Of a stretch of 64,000 nt of DNA, positions 34,529 through 48,430 are shown piece by piece. Made by a program: the position numbers and the translations under genes. The stretch's first letter is position 1. Every line of letters starts with the position of its first letter. The DNA comes from Odiellus spinosus (taxonomy: Eukaryota; Arthropoda; Arachnida; Opiliones; Phalangiidae): positions 5,766,001-5,830,000 of the forward strand of contig CAWUCO010000268.1 in assembly GCA_963920705.1 (NCBI GenBank). The letters are read 5' to 3'. The notes under the pieces are model-generated. The model saw nothing but the letters and a program-made list of their open reading frames with translations, searched no databases and was not told the DNA's origin.

Positions 34529-37500
34529 TTGCAATTTAGACAAAACCAAAGTCATTCGAAAGAGCAATTAATGGACAGTCTAAATAATAAGAGTTTTCAA
34601 AAATCCGTTGAAAAACAAGAAAAATATGGCCAATTCAAGAAACCATACAATATCAAAATAGTCAAATTTCAGATTTTAAAAATTCGCTTTTTGATATTAG
34701 ATGTTTTTTGAATTGGCTATATTTTCCATGTTTTTCAACGGATTTTCCAAAACTCTTGTTTTTTAGATAGACCAATATTTGCTCTTTCGAGTGGTCTTAA
34801 TTTTGTCTAAATCGCTTAAAAATCAAAAGTTTTGTGTCCATTTGAATCCAATAATCTTGGATTTTTAAGTGTTTTTGCTTAATTTTAACCAATTTTATAA
34901 TTGTCACAATTTTGCAATTTAAACAAAACCAAAGTCATTCGAAAGAGCAATTAATGGACAGTCTAAATAATAAGAGTTTTCAAAAATCCGTTGAAAAACA
35001 AGAAAAATATGGCCAATTCAAGAAACCATACAATATCAAAATAGTCAAATTTCAGATTTTAAAAATTCGCTTTTTGATATTAGATGTTTTTTGAATTGGC
35101 TATATTTTCCATGTTTTTCAACGGATTTTCCAAAACTCTTGTTTTTTAGATAGACCAATATTTGCTCTTTCGAGTAGTCTTAATTTTGTCTAAATCGCTT
35201 AAAAATCAAAAGTTTTGTGTCCATTTGAATCCAATAATCTTGGATTTTTAAGAGTTTTTGCTTAATTTTAACCAATTTTATAATTGTCACAATTTTGCAA
35301 TTTAGACAAAACCAAAGTCATTCGAAGGAGCAATTAATGGACAGTCTAAATAATAAGAGTTTTCAAAAATCCGTTGAAAAACAAGAAAAATATGGCCAAT
35401 TCAAGAAACCATACAATATCAAAATAGTCAAATTTCAGATTTTAAAAATTCGCTTTTTGATATTAGATGTTTTTTGAATTGGCCATATTTTTCTTGTTTT
35501 TCAACGGATTTTCCAAAACTCTTGTTTTTTAGATAGACCAATATTTGCTCTTTCGAGTGGTCTAATTTTGTCTAAATCGCTTAAAAATCAAAAGTTTTGT
35601 GTCCATTTGAATCCAATAATCTTGGATTTTTAAGTGTTTTTGCTTAATTTTAACCAATTTTATATTTGTCACAATTTTGCAATTTAGACAAAACCAAAGT
35701 CATTCGAAAGAGCAATTAATGGACAGTCTAAATAACAAGAGTTTTCAAAAATCCGTTGAAAAACAAGAAAAATATGGCCAATTCAAGAAACCATACAATA
35801 TCAAAATAGTCAAATTTCAGATTTTCAAAATTCGCTTTTTGATATTTGATGTTTTTTGAATTGTCCATATTTTCCATGTTTTTCAACGGATTTTCCAAAA
35901 CTCTTGTTTTTTAGATAGACCAATATTTGCTCTTTCGAGTAGTCTTAATTTTGTCTAAATCGCTTAAAAATCAAAAGTTTTGTGTCCATTTGAATCCAAT
36001 AATCTTGGATTTTTAAGTGTTTTTGCTTTATTTTAACCAATTTTATATTTGTCACAATTTTGCAATTTAGACAAAACCAAAGTCATTCGAAAGAGCAATT
36101 AATGGACAGTCTAAATAATAAGAGTTTTCAAAAATCCGTTGAAAAACAAGAAAAATATGGCCAATTCAAGAAACCATACAATATCAAAATAGTCAAATTT
36201 CAGATTTTAAAAATTCGCTTTTTGATATTAGATGTTTTTTGAATTGGCTATATTTTCCATGTTTTTCAACGGATTTTCCAAAACTCTTGTTTTTTAGATA
36301 GACCAATATTTGCTCTTTCGAGTGGTCTTAATTTTGTCTAAATCGCTTAAAAATCAAAAGTTTTGTGTCCATTTGAATCCAATAATCTTGGATTTTTAAG
36401 TGTTTTTGCTTAATTTTAACCAATTTTATAATTGTCACAATTTTGCAATTTAAACAAAACCAAAGTCATTCGAAAGAGCAATTAATGGACAGTCTAAATA
36501 ATAAGAGTTTTCAAAAATCCGTTGAAAAACAAGAAAAATATGGCCAATTCAAGAAACCATACAATATCAAAATAGTCAAATTTCAGATTTTAAAAATTCG
36601 CTTTTTGATATTAGATGTTTTTTGAATTGGCTATATTTTCCATGTTTTTCAACGGATTTTCCAAAACTCTTGTTTTTTAGATAGACCAATATTTGCTCTT
36701 TCGAGTAGTCTTAATTTTGTCTAAATCGCTTAAAAATCAAAAGTTTTGTGTCCATTTGAATCCAATAATCTTGGATTTTTAAGAGTTTTTGCTTAATTTT
36801 AACCAATTTTATAATTGTCACAATTTTGCAATTTAGACAAAACCAAAGTCATTCGAAGGAGCAATTAATGGACAGTCTAAATAATAAGAGTTTTCAAAAA
36901 TCCGTTGAAAAACAAGAAAAATATGGCCAATTCAAGAAACCATACAATATCAAAATAGTCAAATTTCAGATTTTAAAAATTCGCTTTTTGATATTAGATG
37001 TTTTTTGAATTGGCCATATTTTTCTTGTTTTTCAACGGATTTTCCAAAACTCTTGTTTTTTAGATAGACCAATATTTGCTCTTTCGAGTGGTCTAATTTT
37101 GTCTAAATCGCTTAAAAATCAAAAGTTTTGTATCCATTTGAATCCAATAATCTTGGATTTTTAAGTGTTTTTGCTTAATTTTAACCAATTTTATATTTGT
37201 CACAATTTTGCAATTTAGACAAAACCAAAGTCATTCGAAAGAGCAATTAATGGACAGTCTAAATAACAAGAGTTTTCAAAAATCCGTTGAAAAACAAGAA
37301 AAATATGGCCAATTCAAGAAACCATACAATATCAAAATAGTCAAATTTCAGATTTTCAAAATTCGCTTTTTGATATTTGATGTTTTTTGAATTGTCCATA
37401 TTTTCCATGTTTTTCAACGGATTTTCCAAAACTCTTGTTTTTTAGATAGACCAATATTTGCTCTTTCGAGTAGTCTTAATTTTGTCTAAATCGCTTAAAA

Positions 37501-37610
37501 ATCAAAAGTTTTGTGTCCATTTGAATCCAATAATCTTGGATTTTTAAGTGTTTTTGCTTTATTTTAACCAATTTTATATTTGTCACAATTTTGCAATTTA
37601 GACAAAACCA
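34529..37610 (+). repeat. Tandem four-monomer repeat, 1,531 bp x2
   Basis: About 34,530-36,060 is repeated directly at 36,061-37,610 with offset 1,531. Shared private variants are TTTAAACAAAACC at about 34,919/36,450, TTCGAAGGAGCAAT at about 35,331/36,862, and the GATATTTGATG form of arm B at about 35,841/37,372. The total of 1,531 rather than 1,532 reflects one monomer with GGTCTAATTTTG (1-bp shorter). Confidence 0.9.
35481..35507 (+). repeat. Arm-A-type tract inside arm B (example of inter-arm conversion)
   Basis: Here arm B reads GGCCATATTTTTCTTG up to CAACGG, which is exactly reverse-complemented arm A, then returns to arm B (ATTTTCCAAAACTC). The usual arm B has GGCTATATTTTCCATG. The same patch recurs in many monomers between 35 and 63 kb, for example at about 37,012, 38,160, 40,454, 41,600, 52,312 and 63,410. 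Confidence 0.85.
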
Positions 37611-40267
37611 AAGTCATTCGAAAGATCAATTAATGGACAGTCTAAATAATAAGAGTTTTCAAAAATCCGTTGAAAAACAAGAAAAATATGGCCAATTCAA
37701 GAAATCATAGAATATCAAAATAGTCAAATTTCAGATTTTCAAAATTCGCTTTTTGATATTAGATGCTTTTTGAATTGTCCATATTTTCCATGTTTTTCAA
37801 CGGATTTTCCAAAACTCTTGTTTTTTATATAGACCAATATTTGCTCTTTCGAGTGGTCTTAATTTTATCTAAATCGCTTAAAAATCAAAAGTTTTGTGTC
37901 CATTTGAATCCAATAATCTTGGATTTTTAAGTGTTTTTGCTTTATTTTAACCAATTTTATATTTGTCACAATTTTGCAATTTAGACAAAACCAAAGTCAT
38001 TCGAAAGAGCAATTAATGGACAGTCTAAATAATAAGAGTTTTCAAAAATCCGTAGAAAAACAAGAAAAATATGGCCAATTCAAGAAATCATAGAATATCA
38101 AAATAGTCAAATTTCAGATTTTCAAAATTCGCTTTTTGATATTAGATGCTTTTTGAATTGGCCATATTTTTCTTGTTTTTCAACGGATTTTCCAAAACTC
38201 TTGTTTTTTAGATAGACCAATATTTGCTCTTTCGAGTGGTCTAATTGTGTCTAAATCGCTTAAAAATCAAAAGTTTTGTGTCCATTTGAATCCAATAATC
38301 TTGGATTTTTAAGTGTTTTTGCTTTATTTTAACCAATTTTATATTTGTCACAATTTTGCAATTTAGACAAAACCAAAGTCATTCGAAAGATCAATTAATG
38401 GACAGTCTAAATAATAAGAGTTTTCAAAAATCCGTTGAAAAACAAGAAAAATATGGCCAATTCAAGAAATCATAGAATATCAAAATAGTCAAATTTCAGA
38501 TTTTCAAAATTCGCTTTTTGATATTAGATGCTTTTTGAATTGTCCATATTTTCCATGTTTTTCAACGGATTTTCCAAAACTCTTGTTTTTTAGATAGACC
38601 AATATTTGCTCTTTCGAGTGGTCTTAATTTTATCTAAATCGCTTAAAAATCAAAAGTTTTGTGTCCATTTGAATCCAATAATCTTGGATTTTTAAGTGTT
38701 TTTGCTTTATTTTAACCAATTTTATATTTGTCACAATTTTGCAATTTAGACAAAACCAAAGTCATTCGAAAGATCAATTAATGGACAGTCTAAATAACAA
38801 GAGTTTTCAAAAATCCGTTGAAAAACAAGAAAAATATGGCCAATTCAAGAAATCATAGAATATCAAAATAGTCAAATTTCAGATTTTCAAAATTCGCTTT
38901 TTGATATTAGATGCTTTTTGAATTGTCCATATTTTCCATGTTTTTCAACGGATTTTCCAAAACTCTTGTTTTTTAGATAGACCAATATTTGCTCTTTCGA
39001 GTGGTCTTAATTTTATCTAAATCGCTTAAAAATCAAAAGTTTTGTGTCCATTTGAATCCAATAATCTTGGATTTTTAAGTGTTTTTGCTTTATTTTAACC
39101 AATTTTATATTTGTCACAATTTTGCAATTTAGACAAAACCAAAGTCATTCGAAAGAGCAATTAATGGACAGTCTAAATAATAAGAGTTTTCAAAAATCCG
39201 TAGAAAAACAAGAAAAATATGGCCAATTCAAGAAATCATAGAATATCAAAATAGTCAAATTTCAGATTTTCAAAATTCGCTTTTTGATATTAGATGCTTT
39301 TTGAATTGGCCATATTTTTCTTGTTTTTCAACGGATTTTCAAAACTCTTGTTTTTTAGATAGACCAATATTTGCTCTTTCGAGTGGTCTAATTGTGTCTA
39401 AATCGCTTAAAAATCAAAAGTTTTGTGTCCATTTGAATCCAATAATCTTGGATTTTTAAGTGTTTTTGCTTTATTTTAACCAATTTTATATTTGTCACAA
39501 TTTTGCAATTTAGACAAAAGCAAAGTCATTCGAAAGATCAATTAATGGACAGTCTAAATAACAAGAGTTTTCAAAAATCCGTTGAAAAACAAGAAAAATA
39601 TGGCCAATTCAAGAAATCATAGAATATCAAAATAGTCAAATTTCAGATTTTCAAAATTCGCTTTTTGATATTAGATGCTTTTTGAATTGTCCATATTTTC
39701 CATGTTTTTCAACGGATTTTCCAAAACTCTTGTTTTTTAGATAGACCAATATTTGCTCTTTCGAGTGGTCTTAATTTTATCTAAATCGCTTAAAAATCAA
39801 AAGTTTTGTGTCCATTTGAATCCAATAATCTTGGATTTTTAAGTGTTTTTGCTTTATTTTAACCAATTTTATATTTGTCACAATTTTGCAATTTAGACAA
39901 AACCAAAGTCATTCGAAAGAGCAATTAATGGACAGTCTAAATAATAAGAGTTTTCAAAAATCCGTAGAAAAACAAGAAAAATATGGCCAATTCAAGAAAT
40001 CATAGAATATCAAAATAGTCAAATTTCAGATTTTCAAAATTCGCTTTTTGATATTAGATGCTTTTTGAATTGGCCATATTTTTCTTGTTTTTCAACGGAT
40101 TTTCCAAAACTCTTGTTTTTTAGATAGACCAATATTTGCTCTTTCGAGTGGTCTAATTGTGTCTAAATCGCTTAAAAATCAAAAGTTTTGTGTCCATTTG
40201 AATCCAATAATCTTGGATTTTTAAGTGTTTTTGCTTAATTTTAACCAATTTTATATTTGTCACAATT
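37611..40267 (+). repeat. 383-bp satellite, mixed dimer/trimer organisation
   Basis: About seven monomers of the CATAGAATATC type. Private variants recur at two- and three-monomer spacing: CCGTAGAAAAAC at 38,051, 39,199 and 39,963, and GGTCTAATTGTG nearby in each case. Confidence 0.87.
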
Positions 40268-43200
40268 TTGCAATTTAGACAAAACCAAAGTCATTCGAAA
40301 GAGCAATTAATGGACAGTCTAAATAACAAGAGTTTTCAAAAATCCGTTGAAAAACAAGAAAAATATGGCCAATTCAAGAAACCATACAATATCAAAATAG
40401 TCAAATTTCAGATTTTAAAAATTCGCTTTTTGATATTAGATGTTTTTTGAATTGGCCATATTTTTCTTGTTTTTCAACGGATTTTCCAAAACTCTTGTTT
40501 TTTAGATAGACCAATATTTGCTCTTTCGAGTGGTCTAATTTTGTCTAAATCGCTTAGAAATCAAAAGTTTTGTGTCCATTTGAATCCAATAATCTTGTAT
40601 TTTTAAGTGTTTTTGCTTAATTTTAACCAATTTTATATTTGTCACAATTTTGCAATTTAGACAAAACCAAAGTCATTCGAAAGAGCAATTAATGGACAGT
40701 CTAAATAACAAGAGTTTTCAAAAATCCGTTGAAAAACAAGAAAAATATGGCCAATTCAAGAAACCATACAATATCAAAATAGTCAAATTTCAGATTTTCA
40801 AAATTCGCTTTTTGATATTAGATGCTTTTTGAATTGTCCATATTTTCCATGTTTTTCAACGGATTTTCCAAAACTCTTGTTTTTTAGATAGACCAATATT
40901 TGCTCTTTCGAGTGGTCTTAATTTTATCTAAATCGCTTAAAAATCAAAAGTTTTGTGTCCATTTGAATCCAATAATCTTGGATTTTTAAGTGTTTTTGCT
41001 TTATTTTAACCAATTTTATATTTGTCACAATTTTGCAATTTAGACAAAACCAAAGTCATTCGAAAGAGCAATTAATGGACAGTCTAAATAATAAGAGTTT
41101 TCAAAAATCCGTAGAAAAACAAGAAAAATATGGCCAATTCAAGAAATCATAGAATATCAAAATAGTCAAATTTCAGATTTTCAAAATTCGCTTTTTGATA
41201 TTAGATGCTTTTTGAATTGGCCATATTTTTCTTGTTTTTCAACGGATTTTCCAAAACTCTTGTTTTTTAGATAGACCAATATTTGCTCTTTCGAGTGGTC
41301 TAATTGTGTCTAAATCGCTTAAAAATCAAAAGTTTTGTGTCCATTTGAATCCAATAATCTTGGATTTTTAAGTGTTTTTGCTTAATTTTAACCAATTTTA
41401 TATTTGTCACAATTTTGCAATTTAGACAAAACCAAAGTCATTCGAAAGAGCAATTAATGGACAGTCTAAATAACAAGAGTTTTCAAAAATCCGTTGAAAA
41501 ACAAGAAAAATATGGCCAATTCAAGAAACCATACAATATCAAAATAGTCAAATTTCAGATTTTAAAAATTCGCTTTTTGATATTAGATGTTTTTTGAATT
41601 GGCCATATTTTTCTTGTTTTTCAACGGATTTTCCAAAACTCTTGTTTTTTAGATAGACCAATATTTGCTCTTTCGAGTGGTTTAATTTTGTCTAAATCGC
41701 TTAGAAATCAAAAGTTTTGTGTCCATTTGAATCCAATAATCTTGGATTTTTAAGTGTTTTTGCTTTATTTTAACCAATTTTATATTTGTCACAATTTTGC
41801 AATTTAGACAAAACCAAAGTCATTCGAAAGATCAATTAATGGACAGTCTAAATAATAAGAGTTTTCAAAAATCCGTTGAAAAACAAGAAAAATATGGCCA
41901 ATTCAAGAAACCATACAATATCAAAATAGTCAAATTTCAGATTTTCAAAATTCGCTTTTTGATATTAGATGTTTTTTGAATTGTCCATATTTTCCATGTT
42001 TTTCAACGGATTTTCTAAAACTCTTGTTTTTTAGATAGACCAATATTTGCTCTTTCGAGTGGTCTTAATTTTGTCTAAATCGGTTAAAAATCAAAAGTTT
42101 TGTGTCCATTTTAATCCAATAATCTTGGATTTTTAAGTGTTTTTGCTTTATTTTAACCAATTTTATATTTGTCACAATTTTGCAATTTAGACAAAACCAA
42201 AGTCATTCGAAAGAGCAATTAATGGACAGTCTAAATAATAAGAGTTTTCAAAAATCCGTAGAAAAACAAGAAAAATATGGCCAATTCAAGAAATCATAGA
42301 ATATCAAAATAGTCAAATTTCAGATTTTCAAAATTCGCTTTTTGATATTAGATGCTTTTTGAATTGGCCATATTTTTCTTGTTTTTCAACGGATTTTCCA
42401 AAACTCTTGTTTTTTAGATAGACCAATATTTGCTCTTTCGAGTGGTCTAATTGTGTCTAAATCGCTTAAAAATCAAAAGTTTTGTGTCCATTTGAATCCA
42501 ATAATCTTGGATTTTTAAGTGTTTTTGCTTAATTTTAACCAATTTTATATTTGTCACAATTTTGCAATTTAGACAAAACCAAAGTCATTCGAAAGAGCAA
42601 TTAATGGACAGTCTAAATAACAAGAGTTTTCAAAAATCCGTTGAAAAACAAGAAAAATATGGCCAATTCAAGAAACCATACAATATCAAAATAGTCAAAT
42701 TTCAGATTTTAAAAATTCGCTTTTTGATATTAGATGTTTTTTGAATTGGCCATATTTTTCTTGTTTTTCAACGGATTTTCCAAAACTCTTGTTTTTTAGA
42801 TAGACCAATATTTGCTCTTTCGAGTGGTCTAATTTTGTCTAAATCGCTTAGAAATCAAAAGTTTTGTGTCCATTTGAATCCAATAATCTTGGATTTTTAA
42901 GTGTTTTTGCTTAATTTTAACCAATTTTATATTTGTCACAATTTTGCAATTTAGACAAAACCAAAGTCATTCGAAAGAGCAATTAATGGACAGTCTAAAT
43001 AACAAGAGTTTTCAAAAATCCGTTGAAAAACAAGAAAAATATGGCCAATTCAAGAAACCATACAATATCAAAATAGTCAAATTTCAGATTTTCAAAATTC
43101 GCTTTTTGATATTAGATGCTTTTTGAATTGTCCATATTTTCCATGTTTTTCAACGGATTTTCCAAAACTCTTGTTTTTTAGATAGACCAATATTTGCTCT

Positions 43201-46200
43201 TTCGAGTGGTCTTAATTTTATCTAAATCGCTTAAAAATCAAAAGTTTTGTGTCCATTTGAATCCAATAATCTTGGATTTTTAAGTGTTTTTGCTTTATTT
43301 TAACCAATTTTATATTTGTCACAATTTTGCAATTTAGACAAAACCAAAGTCATTCGAAAGAGCAATTAATGGACAGTCTAAATAATAAGAGTTTTCAAAA
43401 ATCCGTAGAAAAACAAGAAAAATATGGCCAATTCAAGAAATCATAGAATATCAAAATAGTCAAATTTCAGATTTTCAAAATTCGCTTTTTGATATTAGAT
43501 GCTTTTTGAATTGGCCATATTTTTCTTGTTTTTCAACGGATTTTCCAAAACTCTTGTTTTTTAGATAGACCAATATTTGCTCTTTCGAGTGGTCTAATTG
43601 TGTCTAAATCGCTTAAAAATCAAAAGTTTTGTGTCCATTTGAATCCAATAATCTTGGATTTTTAAGTGTTTTTGCTTAATTTTAACCAATTTTATATTTG
43701 TCACAATTTTGCAATTTAGACAAAACCAAAGTCATTCGAAAGAGCAATTAATGGACAGTCTAAATAACAAGAGTTTTCAAAAATCCGTTGAAAAACAAGA
43801 AAAATATGGCCAATTCAAGAAACCATACAATATCAAAATAGTCAAATTTCAGATTTTAAAAATTCGCTTTTTGATATTAGATGTTTTTTGAATTGGCCAT
43901 ATTTTTCTTGTTTTTCAACGGATTTTCCAAAACTCTTGTTTTTTAGATAGACCAATATTTGCTCTTTCGAGTGGTCTAATTTTGTCTAAATCGCTTAGAA
44001 ATCAAAAGTTTTGTGTCCATTTGAATCCAATAATCTTGGATTTTTAAGTGTTTTTGCTTTATTTTAACCAATTTTATATTTGTCACAATTTTGCAATTTA
44101 GACAAAACCAAAGTCATTCGAAAGATCAATTAATGGACAGTCTAAATAATAAGAGTTTTCAAAAATCCCTTGAAAAACAAGAAAAATATGGCCAATTCAA
44201 GAAACCATACAATATCAAAATAGTCAAATTTCAGATTTTCAAAATTCGCTTTTTGATATTAGATGTTTTTTGAATTGTCCATATTTTCCATGTTTTTCAA
44301 CGGATTTTCCAAAACTCTTGTTTTTTAGATAGACCAATATTTGCTCTTTCGAGTGGTCTTAATTTTGTCTAAATCGGTTAAAAATCAAAAGTTTTGTGTC
44401 CATTTTAATCCAATAATCTTGGATTTTTAAGTGTTTTTGCTTTATTTTAACCAATTTTATATTTGTCACAATTTTGCAATTTAGACAAAACCAAAGTCAT
44501 TCGAAAGAGCAATTAATGGACAGTCTAAATAACAAGAGTTTTCAAAAATCCGTTGAAAAACAAGAAAAATATGGCCAATTCAAGAAATCATAGAATATCA
44601 AAATAGTCAAATTTCAGATTTTCAAAATTCGCTTTTTGATATTAGATGCTTTTTGAATTGTCCATATTTTCCATGTTTTTCAACGGATTTTCCAAAACTC
44701 TTGTTTTTTAGATAGACCAATATTTGCTCTTTCGAGTGGTCTTAATTTTGTCTAAATCGCTTAAAAATCAAAAGTTTTGTGTCCATTTTAATCCAATAAT
44801 CTTGGATTTTTAAGTGTTTTTGCTTTATTTTAACCAATTTTATATTTGTCACAATTTTGCAATTTAGACAAAACCAAAGTCATTCGAAAGAGCAATTAAT
44901 GGACAGTCTAAATAACAAGAGTTTTCAAAAATCCGTTGAAAAACAAGAAAAATATGGCCAATTCAAGAAATCATAGAATATCAAAATAGTCAAATTTCAG
45001 ATTTTCAAAATTCGCTTTTTGATATTAGATGCTTTTTGAATTGGCCATATTTTTCTTGTTTTTCAACGGATTTTCCAAAACTCTTGTTTTTTAGATAGAC
45101 CAATATTTGCTCTTTCGAGTGGTCTAATTTTGTCTAAATCGCTTAAAAATCAAAAGTTTTGTGTCCATTTGAATCCAATAATCTTGGATTTTTAAGTGTT
45201 TTTGCTTTATTTTAACCAATTTTATATTTGACACTATTTTGCAATTTAGACAAAACCAAAGTCATTCGAAAGATCAATTAATGGACAGTCTAAATAATAA
45301 GAGTTTTCAAAAATCCGTTGAAAAACAAGAAAAATATGGCCAATTCAAGAAACCATACAATATCAAAATAGTCAAATTTCAGATTTTCAAAATTCGCTTT
45401 TTGATATTAGATGTTTTTTGAATTGGCTATATTTTCCATGTTTTTCAACGGATTTTCCAAAACTCTTGTTTTTTAGATAGACCAATATTTGCTCTTTCGA
45501 GTGGTCTAATTTTGTCTAAATCGCTTAGAAATCAAAAGTTTTGTGTCCATTTGAATCCAATAATCTTGGATTTTTAAGTGTTTTTGCTTAATTTTAACCA
45601 ATTTTATATTTGTCACAATTTTGCAATTTAGACAAAACCAAAGTCATTCGAAAGAGCAATTAATGGACAGTCTAAATAACAAGAGTTTTCAAAAATCCGT
45701 TGAAAAACAAGAAAAATATGGCCAATTCAAGAAACCATACAATATCAAAATAGTCAAATTTCAGATTTTCAAAATTCGCTTTTTGATATTAGATGCTTTT
45801 TGAATTGTCCATATTTTCCATGTTTTTCAACGGATTTTCCAAAACTCTTGTTTTTTAGATAGACCAATATTTGCTCTTTCGAGTGGTCTTAATTTTATCT
45901 AAATCGCTTAAAAATCAAAAGTTTTGTGTCCATTTGAATCCAATAATCTTGGATTTTTAAGTGTTTTTGCTTTATTTTAACCAATTTTATATTTGTCACA
46001 ATTTTGCAATTTAGACAAAACCAAAGTCATTCGAAAGAGCAATTAATGGACAGTCTAAATAATAAGAGTTTTCAAAAATCCGTAGAAAAACAAGAAAAAT
46101 ATGGCCAATTCAAGAAATCATAGAATATCAAAATAGTCAAATTTCAGATTTTCAAAATTCGCTTTTTGATATTAGATGCTTTTTGAATTGGCCATATTTT

Positions 46201-48430
46201 TCTTGTTTTTCAACGGATTTTCCAAAACTCTTGTTTTTTAGATAGACCAATATTTGCTCTTTCGAGTGGTCTAATTGTGTCTAAATCGCTTAAAAATCAA
46301 AAGTTTTGTGTCCATTTGAATCCAATAATCTTGGATTTTTAAGTGTTTTTGCTTAATTTTAACCAATTTTATATTTGTCACAATTTTGCAATTTAGACAA
46401 AACCAAAGTCATTCGAAAGAGCAATTAATGGACAGTCTAAATAACAAGAGTTTTCAAAAATCCGTTGAAAAACAAGAAAAATATGGCCAATTCAAGAAAC
46501 CATACAATATCAAAATAGTCAAATTTCAGATTTTAAAAATTCGCTTTTTGATATTAGATGTTTTTTGAATTGGCCATATTTTTCTTGTTTTTCAACGGAT
46601 TTTCCAAAACTCTTGTTTTTTATATAGACCAATATTTGCTCTTTCGAGTGGTCTAATTTTGTCTAAATCGCTTAGAAATCAAAAGTTTTGTGTCCATTTG
46701 AATCCAATAATCTTGGATTTTTAAGTGTTTTTGCTTTATTTTAACCAATTTTATATTTGTCACAATTTTGCAATTTAGACAAAACCAAAGTCATTCGAAA
46801 GATCAATTAATGGACAGTCTAAATAATAAGAGTTTTCAAAAATCCGTTGAAAAACAAGAAAAATATGGCCAATTCAAGAAACCATACAATATCAAAATAG
46901 TCAAATTTCAGATTTTCAAAATTCGCTTTTTGATATTAGATGTTTTTTGAATTGTCCATATTTTCCATGTTTTTCAACGGATTTTCCAAAACTCTTGTTT
47001 TTTAGATAGACCAATATTTGCTCTTTCGAGTGGTCTTAATTTTGTCTAAATCGGTTAAAAATCAAAAGTTTTGTGTCCATTTTAATCCAATAATCTTGGA
47101 TTTTTAAGTGTTTTTGCTTTATTTTAACCAATTTTATATTTGTCACAATTTTGCAATTTAGACAAAACCAAAGTCATTCGAAAGAGCAATTAATGGACAG
47201 TCTAAATAACAAGAGTTTTCAAAAATCCGTTGAAAAACAAGAAAAATATGGCCAATTCAAGAAATCATAGAATATCAAAATAGTCAAATTTCAGATTTTC
47301 AAAATTCGCTTTTTGATATTAGATGCTTTTTGAATTGTCCATATTTTCCATGTTTTTCAACGGATTTTCCAAAACTCTTGTTTTTTAGATAGACCAATAT
47401 TTGCTCTTTCGAGTGGTCTTAATTTTGTCTAAATCGCTTAAAAATCAAAAGTTTTGTGTCCATTTTAATCCAATAATCTTGGATTTTTAAGTGTTTTTGC
47501 TTTATTTTAACCAATTTTATATTTGTCACAATTTTGCAATTTAGACAAAACCAAAGTCATTCGAAAGAGCAATTAATGGACAGTCTAAATAACAAGAGTT
47601 TTCAAAAATCCGTTGAAAAACAAGAAAAATATGGCCAATTCAAGAAATCATAGAATATCAAAATAGTCAAATTTCAGATTTTCAAAATTCGCTTTTTGAT
47701 ATTAGATGCTTTTTGAATTGGCCATATTTTTCTTGTTTTTCAACGGATTTTCCAAAACTCTTGTTTTTTAGATAGACCAATATTTGCTCTTTCGAGTGGT
47801 CTAATTTTGTCTAAATCGCTTAAAAATCAAAAGTTTTGTGTCCATTTGAATCCAATAATCTTGGATTTTTAAGTGTTTTTGCTTTATTTTAACCAATTTT
47901 ATATTTGTCACAATTTTGCAATTTAGACAAAACCAAAGTCTTTCGAAAGATCAATTAATGGACAGTCTAAATAATAAGAGTTTTCAAAAATCCGTTGAAA
48001 AACAAGAAAAATATGGCCAATTCAAGAAACCATACAATATCAAAATAGTCAAATTTCAGATTTTCAAAATTCGCTTTTTGATATTAGATGTTTTTTGAAT
48101 TGTCCATATTTTCCATGTTTTTCAACGGATTTTCCAAAACTCTTGTTTTTTAGATAGACCAATATTTGCTCTTTCGAGTGGTCTTAATTTTGTCTAAATC
48201 GGTTAAAAATCAAAAGTTTTGTGTCCATTTTAATCCAATAATCTTGGATTTTTAAGTGTTTTTGCTTTATTTTAACCAATTTTATATTTGTCACAATTTT
48301 GCAATTTAGACAAAACCAAAGTCATTCGAAAGAGCAATTAATGGACAGTCTAAATAACAAGAGTTTTCAAAAATCCGTTGAAAAACAAGAAAAATATGGC
48401 CAATTCAAGAAATCATAGAATATCAAAATA
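40268..48430 (+). repeat. Higher-order repeats of 3, 6 and 7 monomers
   Basis: Private variants give constant offsets. CCGTAGAAAAAC at 41,110, 42,257 and 43,404 is spaced 1,147 bp (three monomers) and returns at 46,081 (2,677 bp, seven monomers). AAATCGGTTAAAA at 42,081, 44,375, 47,052 and 48,200 is spaced 2,294, 2,677 and 1,148 bp. The array thus grew by copying blocks of different size from the same neighbourhood. Confidence 0.88.
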
